The notes under the pieces were generated by a model. The model saw nothing but the letters and a program-made list of their open reading frames with translations, was not told where the DNA came from and did not search any database. The position numbers were made by a program, and so were the translations under genes. From the NCBI GenBank assembly GCA_902800435.1, contig CADCEQ010000013.1:19229-83228 (forward strand): a stretch of DNA of 64,000 bases. The letters are read 5' to 3'. Shown here piece after piece: positions 42,447-51,678 of this stretch. Within the stretch, counting starts at the first letter, position 1, and each line of letters opens with the position of its first letter. The DNA is from an uncultured Prevotellaceae bacterium (GTDB lineage Bacteria; Bacteroidota; Bacteroidia; Bacteroidales; Bacteroidaceae).

Positions 42447-44114
42447 ATGAAGCAAAAACTACTGGCAACACTCCACGTATTGCTGCTCCTGCCCATCTTT
42501 GTGCAGGCACAGGAGCACGTTGACCTGGATTCACGCTTCCGGCAGATTGATGAGGCCATCGCCGAGTCGCCTCGCTTCGTAGCCCAGCGTGAGGCAAAGA
42601 TTGCGTCAGCCCGCCATGCCTTCGAGCAGACCAGCGGCCAGCAGAAATACGAAGAGGGCTTCCGGCTATACGAACTCTACCGCCCCTTTGTGAGCGATTC
42701 TGCCATCTACTTCCTGCGGCAGTGCATCACGTTAGCCGAGCAGCAGGGAGACCATGCCGCCTCCGTGCGCTGTCGCTCGCTGCTGGCCATCCGCTGCTCG
42801 AACATCGGCCTCTACGATGAGGCGCTGAACATCCTCGACTCCATCCGTCTGGGAAACGGGCTCGACAAGACGGTGCTCGGCACCTACTATGAGGCGTATA
42901 ATAATGTATATGGCGAACTGAGCTACTACACCCGTCTCGACGACATGCGGCGGAACTATCAGGAGAAGGAACAGCACTACAAGCAGCTGATGTTCGACAA
43001 CCTGCCGCCGACGAGCGAGTCGTGTCTGCTTCGTCGTGAACAGACGGCGCAGGCTGAAGGCAGGCTCGAGGAGGCAATGGCCATCAACGACGAATGGATG
43101 AAAACCGTGGAGCCGGGCAGCCATCCCTACGCCCTGACAGCCCTCTACCGCTATATCGAGTACAAGCTACAGGGCGACACCACGCAGATGATGTACTGGC
43201 TGACGGAATCGGTGCTGGCCGACATCCGCAATGCCGCCATGGACCAAGGCTCGATGTGGGAACTGGCCAATGAGTTGATGATTAGCGGCGATGTTGACCG
43301 GGCTTCGCACTACATCAGCTATACCAGCGACTGTGCGAACCGTTACGGCTCGCGGCAGCGCAACTGGCAGATAACGCCGCTGTTGTCGCACATTGCCACT
43401 GAATACAAGGCGCAGAGCGAGCGCACCACCTCGCAGCTGTGGGTGACGCTGGCCGTCATCAGCATACTGGCGCTCCTGCTGTTGGGCGCACTCTTCTTCG
43501 TACACCGTCGCAACACCCAGTTGCACGCAGCCCGAAACGACCTGAAGGCTTCGAACGCCCAGCTCTCGATGCTCAACTCGCAGCTCTCAACCCAGAAAGA
43601 CGAACTCGCCGCGCTGAACTCCCAGCTGTCAACCCTGAATGCCCAGCTGACTGAGAGCAACCGCGTGAAGGAGGAGTACATCGGCCGCTTCATGAGCCTT
43701 TGTGCCCAGTATATTGACAAGCTGGACAACTATCGCAAGATGGTGAACAAGAAGATGAAGAACAAAGAACTTGACGAACTGTTCCAGATATCGAAGTCGA
43801 CGGAGCTGAAGGAGAAGGAGCTGGAGGAACTCTATGAGAACTTCGACACCGTGTTCCTGCATCTCTTTCCCAATTTCATCGACGACTTCAATGCCCTCTT
43901 GCTGCCCGAGATGCGCATACACCCCAAGGAGGAGAACCGGCTGACCACTGATATCCGAATCTTCGCACTGATACGCCTGGGCTTTGAGGACTCGTCGAAG
44001 ATTGCCGAGTTCCTGCACTATTCCGTCAACACCATCTACAACTACCGTGCTCGCATCAAGAACGGTGCCTTGGGCAACCGCGAACAGTTTGAAAAGCAGG
44101 TGAAAACCCTGTAA
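42447..44114 (+). CDS. DUF6377-type membrane-bound transcriptional regulator
   Basis: 555 residues from the ATG at 42447. Signal peptide about 1-22; periplasmic helical (TPR-like) sensor about 25-325; one TM helix about 331-353; coiled coil about 355-405 (LNSQLST heptads); cytoplasmic C-terminal domain with an HTH-like end (IAEFLHYSVNTIYNYRARIKNGA, about 519-541). This organisation is what I recall for DUF6377 regulators in Bacteroidales, which are set beside SusCD loci. It lies 228 nt upstream of a complete beta-glucan-type locus on the same strand, so it is the likely controller. No histidine kinase part is present, so it is not a hybrid two-component protein. Confidence 0.85.
   Translation: MKQKLLATLHVLLLLPIFVQAQEHVDLDSRFRQIDEAIAESPRFVAQREAKIASARHAFEQTSGQQKYEEGFRLYELYRPFVSDSAIYFLRQCITLAEQQGDHAASVRCRSLLAIRCSNIGLYDEALNILDSIRLGNGLDKTVLGTYYEAYNNVYGELSYYTRLDDMRRNYQEKEQHYKQLMFDNLPPTSESCLLRREQTAQAEGRLEEAMAINDEWMKTVEPGSHPYALTALYRYIEYKLQGDTTQMMYWLTESVLADIRNAAMDQGSMWELANELMISGDVDRASHYISYTSDCANRYGSRQRNWQITPLLSHIATEYKAQSERTTSQLWVTLAVISILALLLLGALFFVHRRNTQLHAARNDLKASNAQLSMLNSQLSTQKDELAALNSQLSTLNAQLTESNRVKEEYIGRFMSLCAQYIDKLDNYRKMVNKKMKNKELDELFQISKSTELKEKELEELYENFDTVFLHLFPNFIDDFNALLLPEMRIHPKEENRLTTDIRIFALIRLGFEDSSKIAEFLHYSVNTIYNYRARIKNGALGNREQFEKQVKTL
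43553..43660 (+). repeat. Repetitive coiled-coil coding segment
   Basis: CTCAACTC(G/C)CAGCTCTCAACC-type units repeat about four times and code LNSQLST heptads just inside the membrane. Could be a natural coiled coil; the DNA repeat is as regular as the protein repeat. Confidence 0.5.
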
Positions 44115-44150
44115 AAAGGCGATAAATGTAAAAACTACACCTCTATATAT

Positions 44151-44244
44151 CGTCCACTCTTTTTGAAGCCAAGGAAAAACACAAGCGTCTGATTCTTAGG
44201 TAAATACATAACCGAAAGGCTGAAAAGCGTCCACTTTTTCAGCC
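44151..44244 (+). promoter_or_regulatory. Direct repeat of CGTCCACT..TTTTT..AGCC upstream of susC
   Basis: CGTCCACTCTTTTTGAAGCC at 44151-44170 and CGTCCACTTTTTCAGCC at 44228-44244, 77 nt apart, both upstream of the susC promoter. They could be operators for the regulator encoded next door (inference). Confidence 0.5.
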
Positions 44245-44249
44245 TTTCG
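44213..44249 (+). terminator. 14-bp hairpin between the regulator gene and susC
   Basis: CGAAAGGCTGAAAA (44213-44226) pairs exactly with 44236-44249 around an 8-nt loop. No T-run follows directly. It may end the regulator transcript or form part of the control region; it includes the second copy of the direct repeat. Confidence 0.6.
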
Positions 44250-44273
44250 CCGTTAAGCGACTGTATTTTTCCT

Positions 44274-44281
44274 TAACTTTG
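44274..44281 (+). promoter_or_regulatory. -7 box (TAACTTTG) of the beta-glucan-type locus
   Basis: TAACTTTG followed by CACTC, 61 nt before the susC ATG. The -33 region lacks a TTTG, which suits an activator-dependent promoter. Confidence 0.75.
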
Positions 44282-44342
44282 CACTCGGAAACCAAAAACG
44301 GGAACAATCTAACTTTAATAATAATCACCTAACAAAAGAAGT

Positions 44343-47300
44343 ATGAAAAAAAGCAGGTATCTACTGTTGTTATTGGCACTCATCGTGTCAATGGCTACGA
44401 AAGCCCAAGGCATCTTGGGAACTGTGACAGACGACCTTGGTGAACCGGTCATCGGAGCATCTGTCGTCGAGAAAGGAAACCCTCAGAATGGCACCATCAC
44501 CGACTTCAATGGTAACTTCACCATTAGAGTCAGCCAGGGTACACCTATTATTATTAGTTATATTGGCTACGTCTCTCAGGAGGTGAACGCCAGTAACAAC
44601 ATGAATGTCACACTGAAGGAAGACGCCCAGACACTGCAGGACGTGGTCGTCATCGGCTACGGTGTGCAGAAGAAGAGTGTCGTGACGGCCTCCATCGCGA
44701 AGGTCAGTGCCGACGACCTCAGCGGCAAGACGCGTCTGCGCGCCGAAGATGCCCTGAAGGGTATGGCCGCCGGTGTGAACGTCACCTCGGCCTCTGGCCA
44801 GCCTGGTGCCAAGTCGATGATCCGCATCCGTGGTATCGGAACCATCAACAGCTCCGAGCCGCTGTACATCATTGACGGTATGCCTACCGACCAGAATGGT
44901 ATGGAGAGCGTCAACCCGGGCGATATTGAGTCGATTGAGGTGCTGAAGGACGCTGCCTCTGGCGCTATCTACGGTGCCCGTGCCGCCAACGGTGTCATCC
45001 TCGTAACAACCAAGAAGGGTAAGGTGGGCAAGGCCCAAATCAACTACAACTTCTCGCAGGGCTGGCAGAGTGCCTGGAAGAAGCGCGACGTGACGGGTGC
45101 TACCGACTATGCCATCCTGCAGAACGAGCGCCGCATCCAGAACGGGTTGTCGCCTCTCTACATGGACCCCTATAACCTGAAGGATGCCAACGGCGATGCC
45201 ATCAACGGCTTCGGCACTAACTGGCAGGACCTGCTCTTCAACGACAACGCCCCCATCCAGCAGCATGACCTCAGCATCAGCGGTGCCTCGGAAAAGGTGA
45301 ACTACTACCTCTCTTTAGGCTACTTCGACCAGGAAGGTATCGTGGGCGGTAACTACGGCCAGTCCAACTACGACCGTCTGACCATCCGTTCGAACAACCA
45401 GTTCAACCTGCTCGATGCCACCAAGGAGCGCAACTTCCTGAACAAGCTCGACCTTGGCGCGAACCTTTCTTATATGCGTGTACACAGCACTGGCGTGAGC
45501 GACAACTCCACTTGGGGCTCGCCCCTCGGCTCTGCCCTCTACCTCGCCCCCACGCTGCCCGTCACACTGACACAGCTGGGCTATGAGGACAACGGCGACC
45601 CGCGCTATGGTCAGGCAATGATTGACCGTTACAGCGCCTACGATCTCTACTACGATGGCAACGGTCATCCTTATACCATCCCCGGCTACGTAGGCAGCTA
45701 CCAAGAGCAGAACAACCCCATCGCCATGATGCAGGGCAACCCCAACAAGAACTGGAGCCATAAGTTCATGCCGAAGTTCTCGCTCGACCTGCAGCTGTGG
45801 GACGAGCTGAAATACCACTTCAGCTACAGCGCCGAACTCTCGTTCTGGGGCTATGAGGGCGCCACGCTGCAGAAGTACTACTTCTCGGGCAACAGCAACA
45901 GCGACCACACGCAGGCCACCGCCTACAAGGGCAACAACTCGACCTGGCAGATTGAGAATACGCTGACCTACGACAAACAGTTCGGTAAGCACACCATCGG
46001 CGTGGTGCTCGGACAGAGTGCCCTGAAGACAAAGGGCGACGAACTGGGCGGCTCGCACTGGAACCTTGTCAACCCCGACAAACCCAGCATCAACTACACC
46101 ACTGGCGGCGACCTGGAACTCTCCACCGATGCCGACGGCAAGGTGACGGGTGCCAAGAGCCTGGTCGGCGTATGGGGCGGCCCCTACACGCAGCACCGTC
46201 TGGCTTCGCTCTTTGCCCGACTGAGCTATAACTTCGACGAGAAATATATGGTGCAGGCCACCATACGCCGTGACGGCAGCAGCCGCTTCGGTTCGAACAA
46301 GAAATACGGTACGTTCCCCTCGTTCTCCGTAGGCTGGAACGTCATGAACGAGCAGTTCATGGAGCAGACCCGCGACTGGCTCACCAACCTGAAACTGCGT
46401 GGCAGCTGGGGTAAGAACGGTAACGACAACATCGGCGACTTCGCCTATACCACGCTGACGGCTACCGGCGGCAGCAGCAACTACTACTACGGACAGACCG
46501 CCTCGATGACCTACGGCTCGAAGGCTAACCGACTGGCCAACGAAGACCTGAAGTGGGAGGAGAGCGAGCAGACGAACATCGGCGTGGACTTCGGTTTCTG
46601 GAACAACCAGCTCACCTTCAGTGTAGACTGGTTCCAGAAGAAGACCAACGGCATGATTATCGATATGCCCATCCCGTCGTATGTGGGTGAGCAGCGCCCG
46701 TTGGCCAACGTCGGCGACATGAAGAACAGCGGCTGGGAGTTTGAACTGGGCTACAAGTGGAACATCAGCGACGCCCGCTTCGCCGTGAAAGCCAACGCTG
46801 CCTATCTGAAGAACGAACTGACCAACCTGGGTAACGACACCGGCTTCCTGAACTACGGTATCAGCCAGTTTGCTGATGGCGGTACACGTGCCGAGAACGG
46901 CCAGCCCTTCCCCTTCTTCTATGGCTACAAGACCAACGGCATCCTGCAGAACAAGGCCGAGGCCGATGCTTATAATGCCCAATACGGCACTACCAGCAAG
47001 CCCGGTGACTTCCGCTTCGTTGATACCAACAACGATAATAAGATTACCTCAGACGACCGCACGAACATCGGCAATGGCGTTCCCGACTGGAGCTTCGGCC
47101 TGAATTTCGATGCCGAGTGGAAGGGAATCGACTTAGGCGTATTCTTCCAGGGTGTCAGCGGCGTCGATGTGTTCGATGCTACCTACCGTCAGGACATCGC
47201 CTCGGGTAACTATCCCACCTGGGTGCTCCAGCGCTGGACGGGCGAAGGCACCTCGAACACCGTGCCCACGCTGGGCGACTCTAAGAACTGGGTGGTCAGC

Positions 47301-47582
47301 GATATGTATGTCCGTGACGGCAGCTACCTGCGCCTGAAGAACATCACGCTGGGCTATACGCTGCCCCGCGAGTTGACCAGCAAGATCGGCATCAGCCGAC
47401 TGCGCATCTACGGCCGGGCCGAGAACCTCTTCACCTGGACCAAGTACTGGGGCTTCGACCCGGAAATCGGTGCCGGATGGGACAACGATGCTCAGAAGCA
47501 TAGGACGGAAGTATCGGGCGTTGACTACGGTGTCTACCCGCAGGCCCGTACCTACACTATCGGATTTAACATCTCATTGTAA
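44343..47582 (+). CDS. SusC-type TonB-dependent transporter of the beta-glucan-type locus
   Basis: 1079 residues. Signal peptide MKKSRYLLLLLALIVSMATKAQ; carboxypeptidase-regulatory-like domain about 23-100; plug with DVVVIGYGVQ and AIYGARAANGVILVTTKKG; barrel ending in TYTIGFNISL. It imports the oligosaccharides held by the partner SusD. First gene of the locus; 35 nt to susD, that spacer being made of GGTAAAAAAGTAAA-type repeat. The locus enzymes (GH16 and GH3) point to a beta-glucan. Confidence 0.97.
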   Translation: MKKSRYLLLLLALIVSMATKAQGILGTVTDDLGEPVIGASVVEKGNPQNGTITDFNGNFTIRVSQGTPIIISYIGYVSQEVNASNNMNVTLKEDAQTLQDVVVIGYGVQKKSVVTASIAKVSADDLSGKTRLRAEDALKGMAAGVNVTSASGQPGAKSMIRIRGIGTINSSEPLYIIDGMPTDQNGMESVNPGDIESIEVLKDAASGAIYGARAANGVILVTTKKGKVGKAQINYNFSQGWQSAWKKRDVTGATDYAILQNERRIQNGLSPLYMDPYNLKDANGDAINGFGTNWQDLLFNDNAPIQQHDLSISGASEKVNYYLSLGYFDQEGIVGGNYGQSNYDRLTIRSNNQFNLLDATKERNFLNKLDLGANLSYMRVHSTGVSDNSTWGSPLGSALYLAPTLPVTLTQLGYEDNGDPRYGQAMIDRYSAYDLYYDGNGHPYTIPGYVGSYQEQNNPIAMMQGNPNKNWSHKFMPKFSLDLQLWDELKYHFSYSAELSFWGYEGATLQKYYFSGNSNSDHTQATAYKGNNSTWQIENTLTYDKQFGKHTIGVVLGQSALKTKGDELGGSHWNLVNPDKPSINYTTGGDLELSTDADGKVTGAKSLVGVWGGPYTQHRLASLFARLSYNFDEKYMVQATIRRDGSSRFGSNKKYGTFPSFSVGWNVMNEQFMEQTRDWLTNLKLRGSWGKNGNDNIGDFAYTTLTATGGSSNYYYGQTASMTYGSKANRLANEDLKWEESEQTNIGVDFGFWNNQLTFSVDWFQKKTNGMIIDMPIPSYVGEQRPLANVGDMKNSGWEFELGYKWNISDARFAVKANAAYLKNELTNLGNDTGFLNYGISQFADGGTRAENGQPFPFFYGYKTNGILQNKAEADAYNAQYGTTSKPGDFRFVDTNNDNKITSDDRTNIGNGVPDWSFGLNFDAEWKGIDLGVFFQGVSGVDVFDATYRQDIASGNYPTWVLQRWTGEGTSNTVPTLGDSKNWVVSDMYVRDGSYLRLKNITLGYTLPRELTSKIGISRLRIYGRAENLFTWTKYWGFDPEIGAGWDNDAQKHRTEVSGVDYGVYPQARTYTIGFNISL

Positions 47583-47615
47583 AGGTAAAAAAGTAAAATA
47601 ATAAAAAAGTAAAAG
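47582..47615 (+). repeat. GGTAAAAAAGTAAAA-type repeat before susD
   Basis: Fills the 35-nt susC-susD spacer, from the susC stop to 2 nt before the susD ATG. It replaces any ordinary ribosome-binding site. Partner inverted copy at 47664-47697. Confidence 0.85.
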
Positions 47616-47617
47616 AT

Positions 47618-49186
47618 ATGAAAACAAAGATATTCAACAAGGCAAAAGGACTGGTGAAGGCAGTTTTACCTTTTTACCTTTTTACCCTTTTACCTTTAGC
47701 AACTGCTTGCTCCGAAGACTTCCTTGAGGTTACCAAACCCGACGGCGAGCCGTTAGAGGAGTATTACACCACCGAAGAACGCCTCAACGAGGCCCTCACG
47801 TCAGCATACGCACCCCTGCACTGGCCCGACTGGGACAACAAAGCCTATAACGACCTGACCGTCGACGGCGAAATCATGGGCGACGACTTCTGGGTGGGCG
47901 GCTCTGATAATACCGACAACCAGCACTGGCACCGGCTGTTCAATTTCGAGGCCGACGGCAACAACACGCTCGGCACCCTCTGGGGCGACTTCTACAGCGG
48001 CATCAAGCGCTGCAACGACGCCATCAAGTATGCCGGCTGGGAAGGCAAGGCCAGCGCCAGCTTCCGTAAGTCAATGGAGATGCAGGCCCGTCTCTTGCGC
48101 GTGTACTATTATAATATATTGTGGCACTACTACGGCAACGTGCCCTTCTACTTGGAGAACCTCTCGCTGCCCTACACGGCTCCGCAGATTACTGCCGACG
48201 AGATCTACAACAAGTTGGTTCCCGAACTGGAGGAAATTATCGCCTCTGGCGTGCTGCCCATGCGCTGGGAGTCGGCCCAGGCAGGCCGTGTGAGCCAGGC
48301 CTTCGCCATGATGCTGTACGCTGAGATGGTGATGTACCAGAACGACAGCGCACGCTATCCCAAGGCCCTCGACTTCATGAAGCAGATCATAGCTGGCGAC
48401 AAATACGGCCTCAACCCCAGCTTCAGCGACCTGTGGTCGGAGAACGGCGAGTGGTGCGAGGAGAGCATCTTTGAAATCAACTACAACGACGACCAGGCAC
48501 AGCGCGACTGGGGCAATGCTGCCCTCAATGCCGGTGGTACCGTGTTCCCAACGCTCTGCTCACCCAACGGCTGGGGCGGCGGTGAAGGCTGGGACGGCGG
48601 CAACGACGGATGGGGATTCCTACCCATGAAGGTTGAGACCTACAATATGTTTGCTGAGAACGACCTGCGACGTGATGTCACCTGCTGGGACGTTCGTGGC
48701 TACAGCTACACCGAACGTTATCAGGACACACACATCTGGCACGGCAAATATCGTCCGCAGTCGGCCAACAACCAGGACTGCCCCACGTCAAAGAATCTGA
48801 ACTACAACAACAACAAGCGCATCTACCGCTACGCCGAGACCCTGCTCAACGCTGCCGAGCTGCTGTTGCAGACGGGTGGCAGTGCCGCCGAGGCTACGGG
48901 CTATGTGAACCAAGTCCGCATCCGTGCCGGACTGGCTGCACTCTCTAACGTCACCATCGACGACATCCTGACCGAGCGCCACCTGGAGTTCTGCGGCGAG
49001 GGCAAGCGCTACTTCGACCTTGTCCGTGCCGAGGGCATCAGCGGTGCTACTCAGAAGGCCTCTACGGTTCTCGTGCCCGACAGCTACGGCTACCGCACCA
49101 ACTCCTGGACTGCCAGCAAGAAGTACATCCCTCTAGCTCAGAGCGAACTGGACGCTGATCCCACGCTGAAGCAGAACAATTATTAA
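47618..49186 (+). CDS. SusD-type glycan-binding lipoprotein
   Basis: 522 residues. Lipobox LPLATAC with SEDFLEVTKPDGEP after it. SusD fold with a helical TPR half; the C-terminal RYAETLLNAAELLL and DDILTERHLEFCGEGKRYFDLVRAEG are family hallmarks. The hydrophobic core of the signal peptide (VLPFYLFTLLPLATA) is coded by an inverted copy of the repeat that lies before the start codon. Partner of the SusC gene upstream; surface lid that binds beta-glucan fragments (inference from the locus). Confidence 0.96.
   Translation: MKTKIFNKAKGLVKAVLPFYLFTLLPLATACSEDFLEVTKPDGEPLEEYYTTEERLNEALTSAYAPLHWPDWDNKAYNDLTVDGEIMGDDFWVGGSDNTDNQHWHRLFNFEADGNNTLGTLWGDFYSGIKRCNDAIKYAGWEGKASASFRKSMEMQARLLRVYYYNILWHYYGNVPFYLENLSLPYTAPQITADEIYNKLVPELEEIIASGVLPMRWESAQAGRVSQAFAMMLYAEMVMYQNDSARYPKALDFMKQIIAGDKYGLNPSFSDLWSENGEWCEESIFEINYNDDQAQRDWGNAALNAGGTVFPTLCSPNGWGGGEGWDGGNDGWGFLPMKVETYNMFAENDLRRDVTCWDVRGYSYTERYQDTHIWHGKYRPQSANNQDCPTSKNLNYNNNKRIYRYAETLLNAAELLLQTGGSAAEATGYVNQVRIRAGLAALSNVTIDDILTERHLEFCGEGKRYFDLVRAEGISGATQKASTVLVPDSYGYRTNSWTASKKYIPLAQSELDADPTLKQNNY
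47664..47697 (-). repeat. Inverted copy of the GGTAAAAAAGTAAA-type repeat inside the susD signal peptide
   Basis: TTTTACCTTTTTACCTTTTT followed by ACCCTTTTACCTTT codes LPFYLFTLLPLA. It is complementary to the array at 47582-47615, with the susD start codon in between. Confidence 0.85.
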
Positions 49187-49218
49187 TACCACTACGAATT
49201 AAACGAACAAAACGAATT

Positions 49219-51678
49219 ATGAAAACAAAGATATATAACCTATTCCGCGCAGGTCTGCTGTGCTGCGGCGTCGCCGCAGCCCTCACCGCCTGCTCGCCCG
49301 ACGAATTCAGTGGTGCCGACGCCAATGGACTGCCCACTGTGAGTGGTGTTGACTTCAACATCAGCGTCGATCAGGAGACCAATCAGATGGTGGCAACCTA
49401 TACGCCGCAGGCCGGAACCTATCCCGTCTGGATTCTTGACGGTACAAGCTACTCTACGCTGAACGAGGTGGGTTACAAGAACGACGAGGCCGGTACGCAC
49501 ACCGTCGAACTGAGAATTGCCAACCGCAACGGCATCAGCCAGGCTGGCGTGAAGAAGGAGTACACCTTCAACGAGACCAAGATTGACTATTCTGCCGATT
49601 TCCGCCGCATCACCGGCAAGGAGTGGCGATTCGCCAACAAAGAAGTGGCTCATCTGGCTTGCGGTCCTGCTGGAACCGGTGGCACAGAATGGTGGTCAGC
49701 TCAAGCAGACGAGAAGAAAGGTACAGGAATGTATGACGATCGTATTACCTTTACCGCCGATACCCGAAAGGGCGGTACTTTCACCTACAACGCAGGTGAG
49801 GACGGCTTAACCTATATCAACAAAGGAGTGGCAAGATGGGGCACTAAGAACGAGGATGCCGACGTAGACTTTGCTGTTGGTAACCAGAGCGCTGGTTGGA
49901 GCTTCGAGGTCTACGATTGGAAGGATGCTGATGGAAACGTCACCAAGCAAACTTTTATTCAACTGGCTGCTAATACAGCCTTCCCTTACATCAGTTCTGA
50001 CGCTCAGTATGAGAACCCACGATTCCGCATTGAGCAGCTGACAGCCAAGAAGATGGTTCTTGTCTATGATGATTATAAAGCAGAGCCTCCTATTTCCTGG
50101 CGCTTCATCTTCACCAGTGAGGAGGCCGAGAAAGAATGGAGCGGATTCGACGCCAACAGCCAGTTCAACATGTGGAAGGGCATCACCCCGACGATGGAGT
50201 TCTGGTATGCTCCGGGCTGGAATAAGATTGACGACCCGGGCTTCAAGGACGATGGCAACGACTATACCGTCACGCTGCCCGAGGCTACCACTGAACAATG
50301 GCAGGCCCAAGTGAAGATGCACACCGACCTGACCACCGACGCCGCTACGAACTACGACTTCTCGGCCGTCCTGAACAGCGACAAGGACCTGAACGGCGCC
50401 ACGGTGAAGCTGGTGCTCGACGGCGATGACGGCGTGTTCTATTTCACCGACCGCATCGACCTGAAGGCTGGCGAGGACTATATCTTCTGGAAGAGCGACA
50501 TGCCCGGCATCGATATGCCCAAGGTGATGCTCGTGCTCGACTTCGGCGGCTGCCAGGCTGGTACGACCGTCAATGTTTCGAGCATCGTGCTGAAAAAACA
50601 CGCCGATGATGACGGCACTGTGCCTCCCAACGACGACATGCCTGACACACCCGATAATCCCGATGCCCCCACGATGGACTGGGACTACGAGAGTGGTGCC
50701 AACCTTTGGAAGGCTGTTGACGACGGGACACTGTTCGACGCCTTCGGCTACTGGTTTGCTGACAATAGTTGGACTGCACTTGGCACTCAGCCCGAAGCTA
50801 CTCACAGCGGCGACACCTACGAGATTACTCTGCCTGAGGGTATGGGCGGCTCGCAGTGGCAGGGTCAGTTCCACATCGACACCAAGCTCACGGCACTTGC
50901 TTCGAAGGCCTACAACTTCTACTTCGTGATGGAGGCCGACAACGATTGTCCGCAGGTGACTGTCAAGCTCACCGACTCAGGCGATACCAACTTCTTCTGC
51001 GAGGGACGCCACGACATTAAGGCTGACGAACCCTTCATCTTCAAACTGACGGGAGCAAGCCTGAAAGAAGGTACTGATGCTTCAGCTATCCGCCTGTTCT
51101 TCGACTTTGGCGGCTCGCCTGCCGGCACTCATATCAAGATCAGCAAGATTTACTTCGAGGAGAATGTCTCCATGAGCTACGACGATGCCAGCAACTTGTG
51201 GAAAGCCGTTGACAGTGGCGATGCCTTCATCAGCGTCACCCCGTGGTTTGCCAACGACGGCTGGAGCCAGATAGGCGACCCTGTGTGGAAGTACGATGCA
51301 GGCAAATGGAGCCTCACCATCCCTGAGGGCATGGGCGGCTCGCAGTGGCAGGGACAGTTCCCAATCAACACCACGCTGACCGCAGCCCAGGCCGATGCCT
51401 ACAACTTCTCGTGTACTATCTTAGCTGACAACGACTGCCCGGGCGTGACCATCAAACTGACGGAGACTGACGATGCCGACGGCACCAAGCACGATGGCAA
51501 CTTCTTCTTTGCCGACCGCCATGACGTGAACGCCGACGAGCCGTTTGTCTACCAGGTGACAGGCGTCAAGCTGTCGCAGAACGATGCGCACGCCCTGTCG
51601 CTGTTCTTCGACTTCGGCGGCACGCCTGTCGGTACCAATATTATTATCAGTGACATCATCTTTGAAAAGGCTCAATAA
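49219..51678 (+). CDS. Surface glycan-binding lipoprotein (SusE/SGBP-like) with three tandem beta modules
   Basis: 819 residues with lipobox ALTAC. An N-terminal PKD/Ig-like part (about 40-115) and a second domain (about 120-310) are followed by three homologous carbohydrate-binding-like modules at about 318-460, 496-647 and 659-818. Each module has an NLWK / MWK start, a W-P-E-x-x-x-x-QWQ(G/A)Q core and an LxFDFGGxxxGT end. Modules 2 and 3 share PEGMGGSQWQGQF almost base for base. An acidic Pro-rich linker (about 463-487) separates the first from the others. It fits the extra surface binder placed after SusD in beta-glucan loci. 32 nt after susD; its stop codon abuts the next ATG. Confidence 0.88.
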   Translation: MKTKIYNLFRAGLLCCGVAAALTACSPDEFSGADANGLPTVSGVDFNISVDQETNQMVATYTPQAGTYPVWILDGTSYSTLNEVGYKNDEAGTHTVELRIANRNGISQAGVKKEYTFNETKIDYSADFRRITGKEWRFANKEVAHLACGPAGTGGTEWWSAQADEKKGTGMYDDRITFTADTRKGGTFTYNAGEDGLTYINKGVARWGTKNEDADVDFAVGNQSAGWSFEVYDWKDADGNVTKQTFIQLAANTAFPYISSDAQYENPRFRIEQLTAKKMVLVYDDYKAEPPISWRFIFTSEEAEKEWSGFDANSQFNMWKGITPTMEFWYAPGWNKIDDPGFKDDGNDYTVTLPEATTEQWQAQVKMHTDLTTDAATNYDFSAVLNSDKDLNGATVKLVLDGDDGVFYFTDRIDLKAGEDYIFWKSDMPGIDMPKVMLVLDFGGCQAGTTVNVSSIVLKKHADDDGTVPPNDDMPDTPDNPDAPTMDWDYESGANLWKAVDDGTLFDAFGYWFADNSWTALGTQPEATHSGDTYEITLPEGMGGSQWQGQFHIDTKLTALASKAYNFYFVMEADNDCPQVTVKLTDSGDTNFFCEGRHDIKADEPFIFKLTGASLKEGTDASAIRLFFDFGGSPAGTHIKISKIYFEENVSMSYDDASNLWKAVDSGDAFISVTPWFANDGWSQIGDPVWKYDAGKWSLTIPEGMGGSQWQGQFPINTTLTAAQADAYNFSCTILADNDCPGVTIKLTETDDADGTKHDGNFFFADRHDVNADEPFVYQVTGVKLSQNDAHALSLFFDFGGTPVGTNIIISDIIFEKAQ

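Noticed and set aside
45315..46982. 555-residue minus-strand frame inside susC
   Set aside because: Antisense to a complete SusC with all plug motifs.
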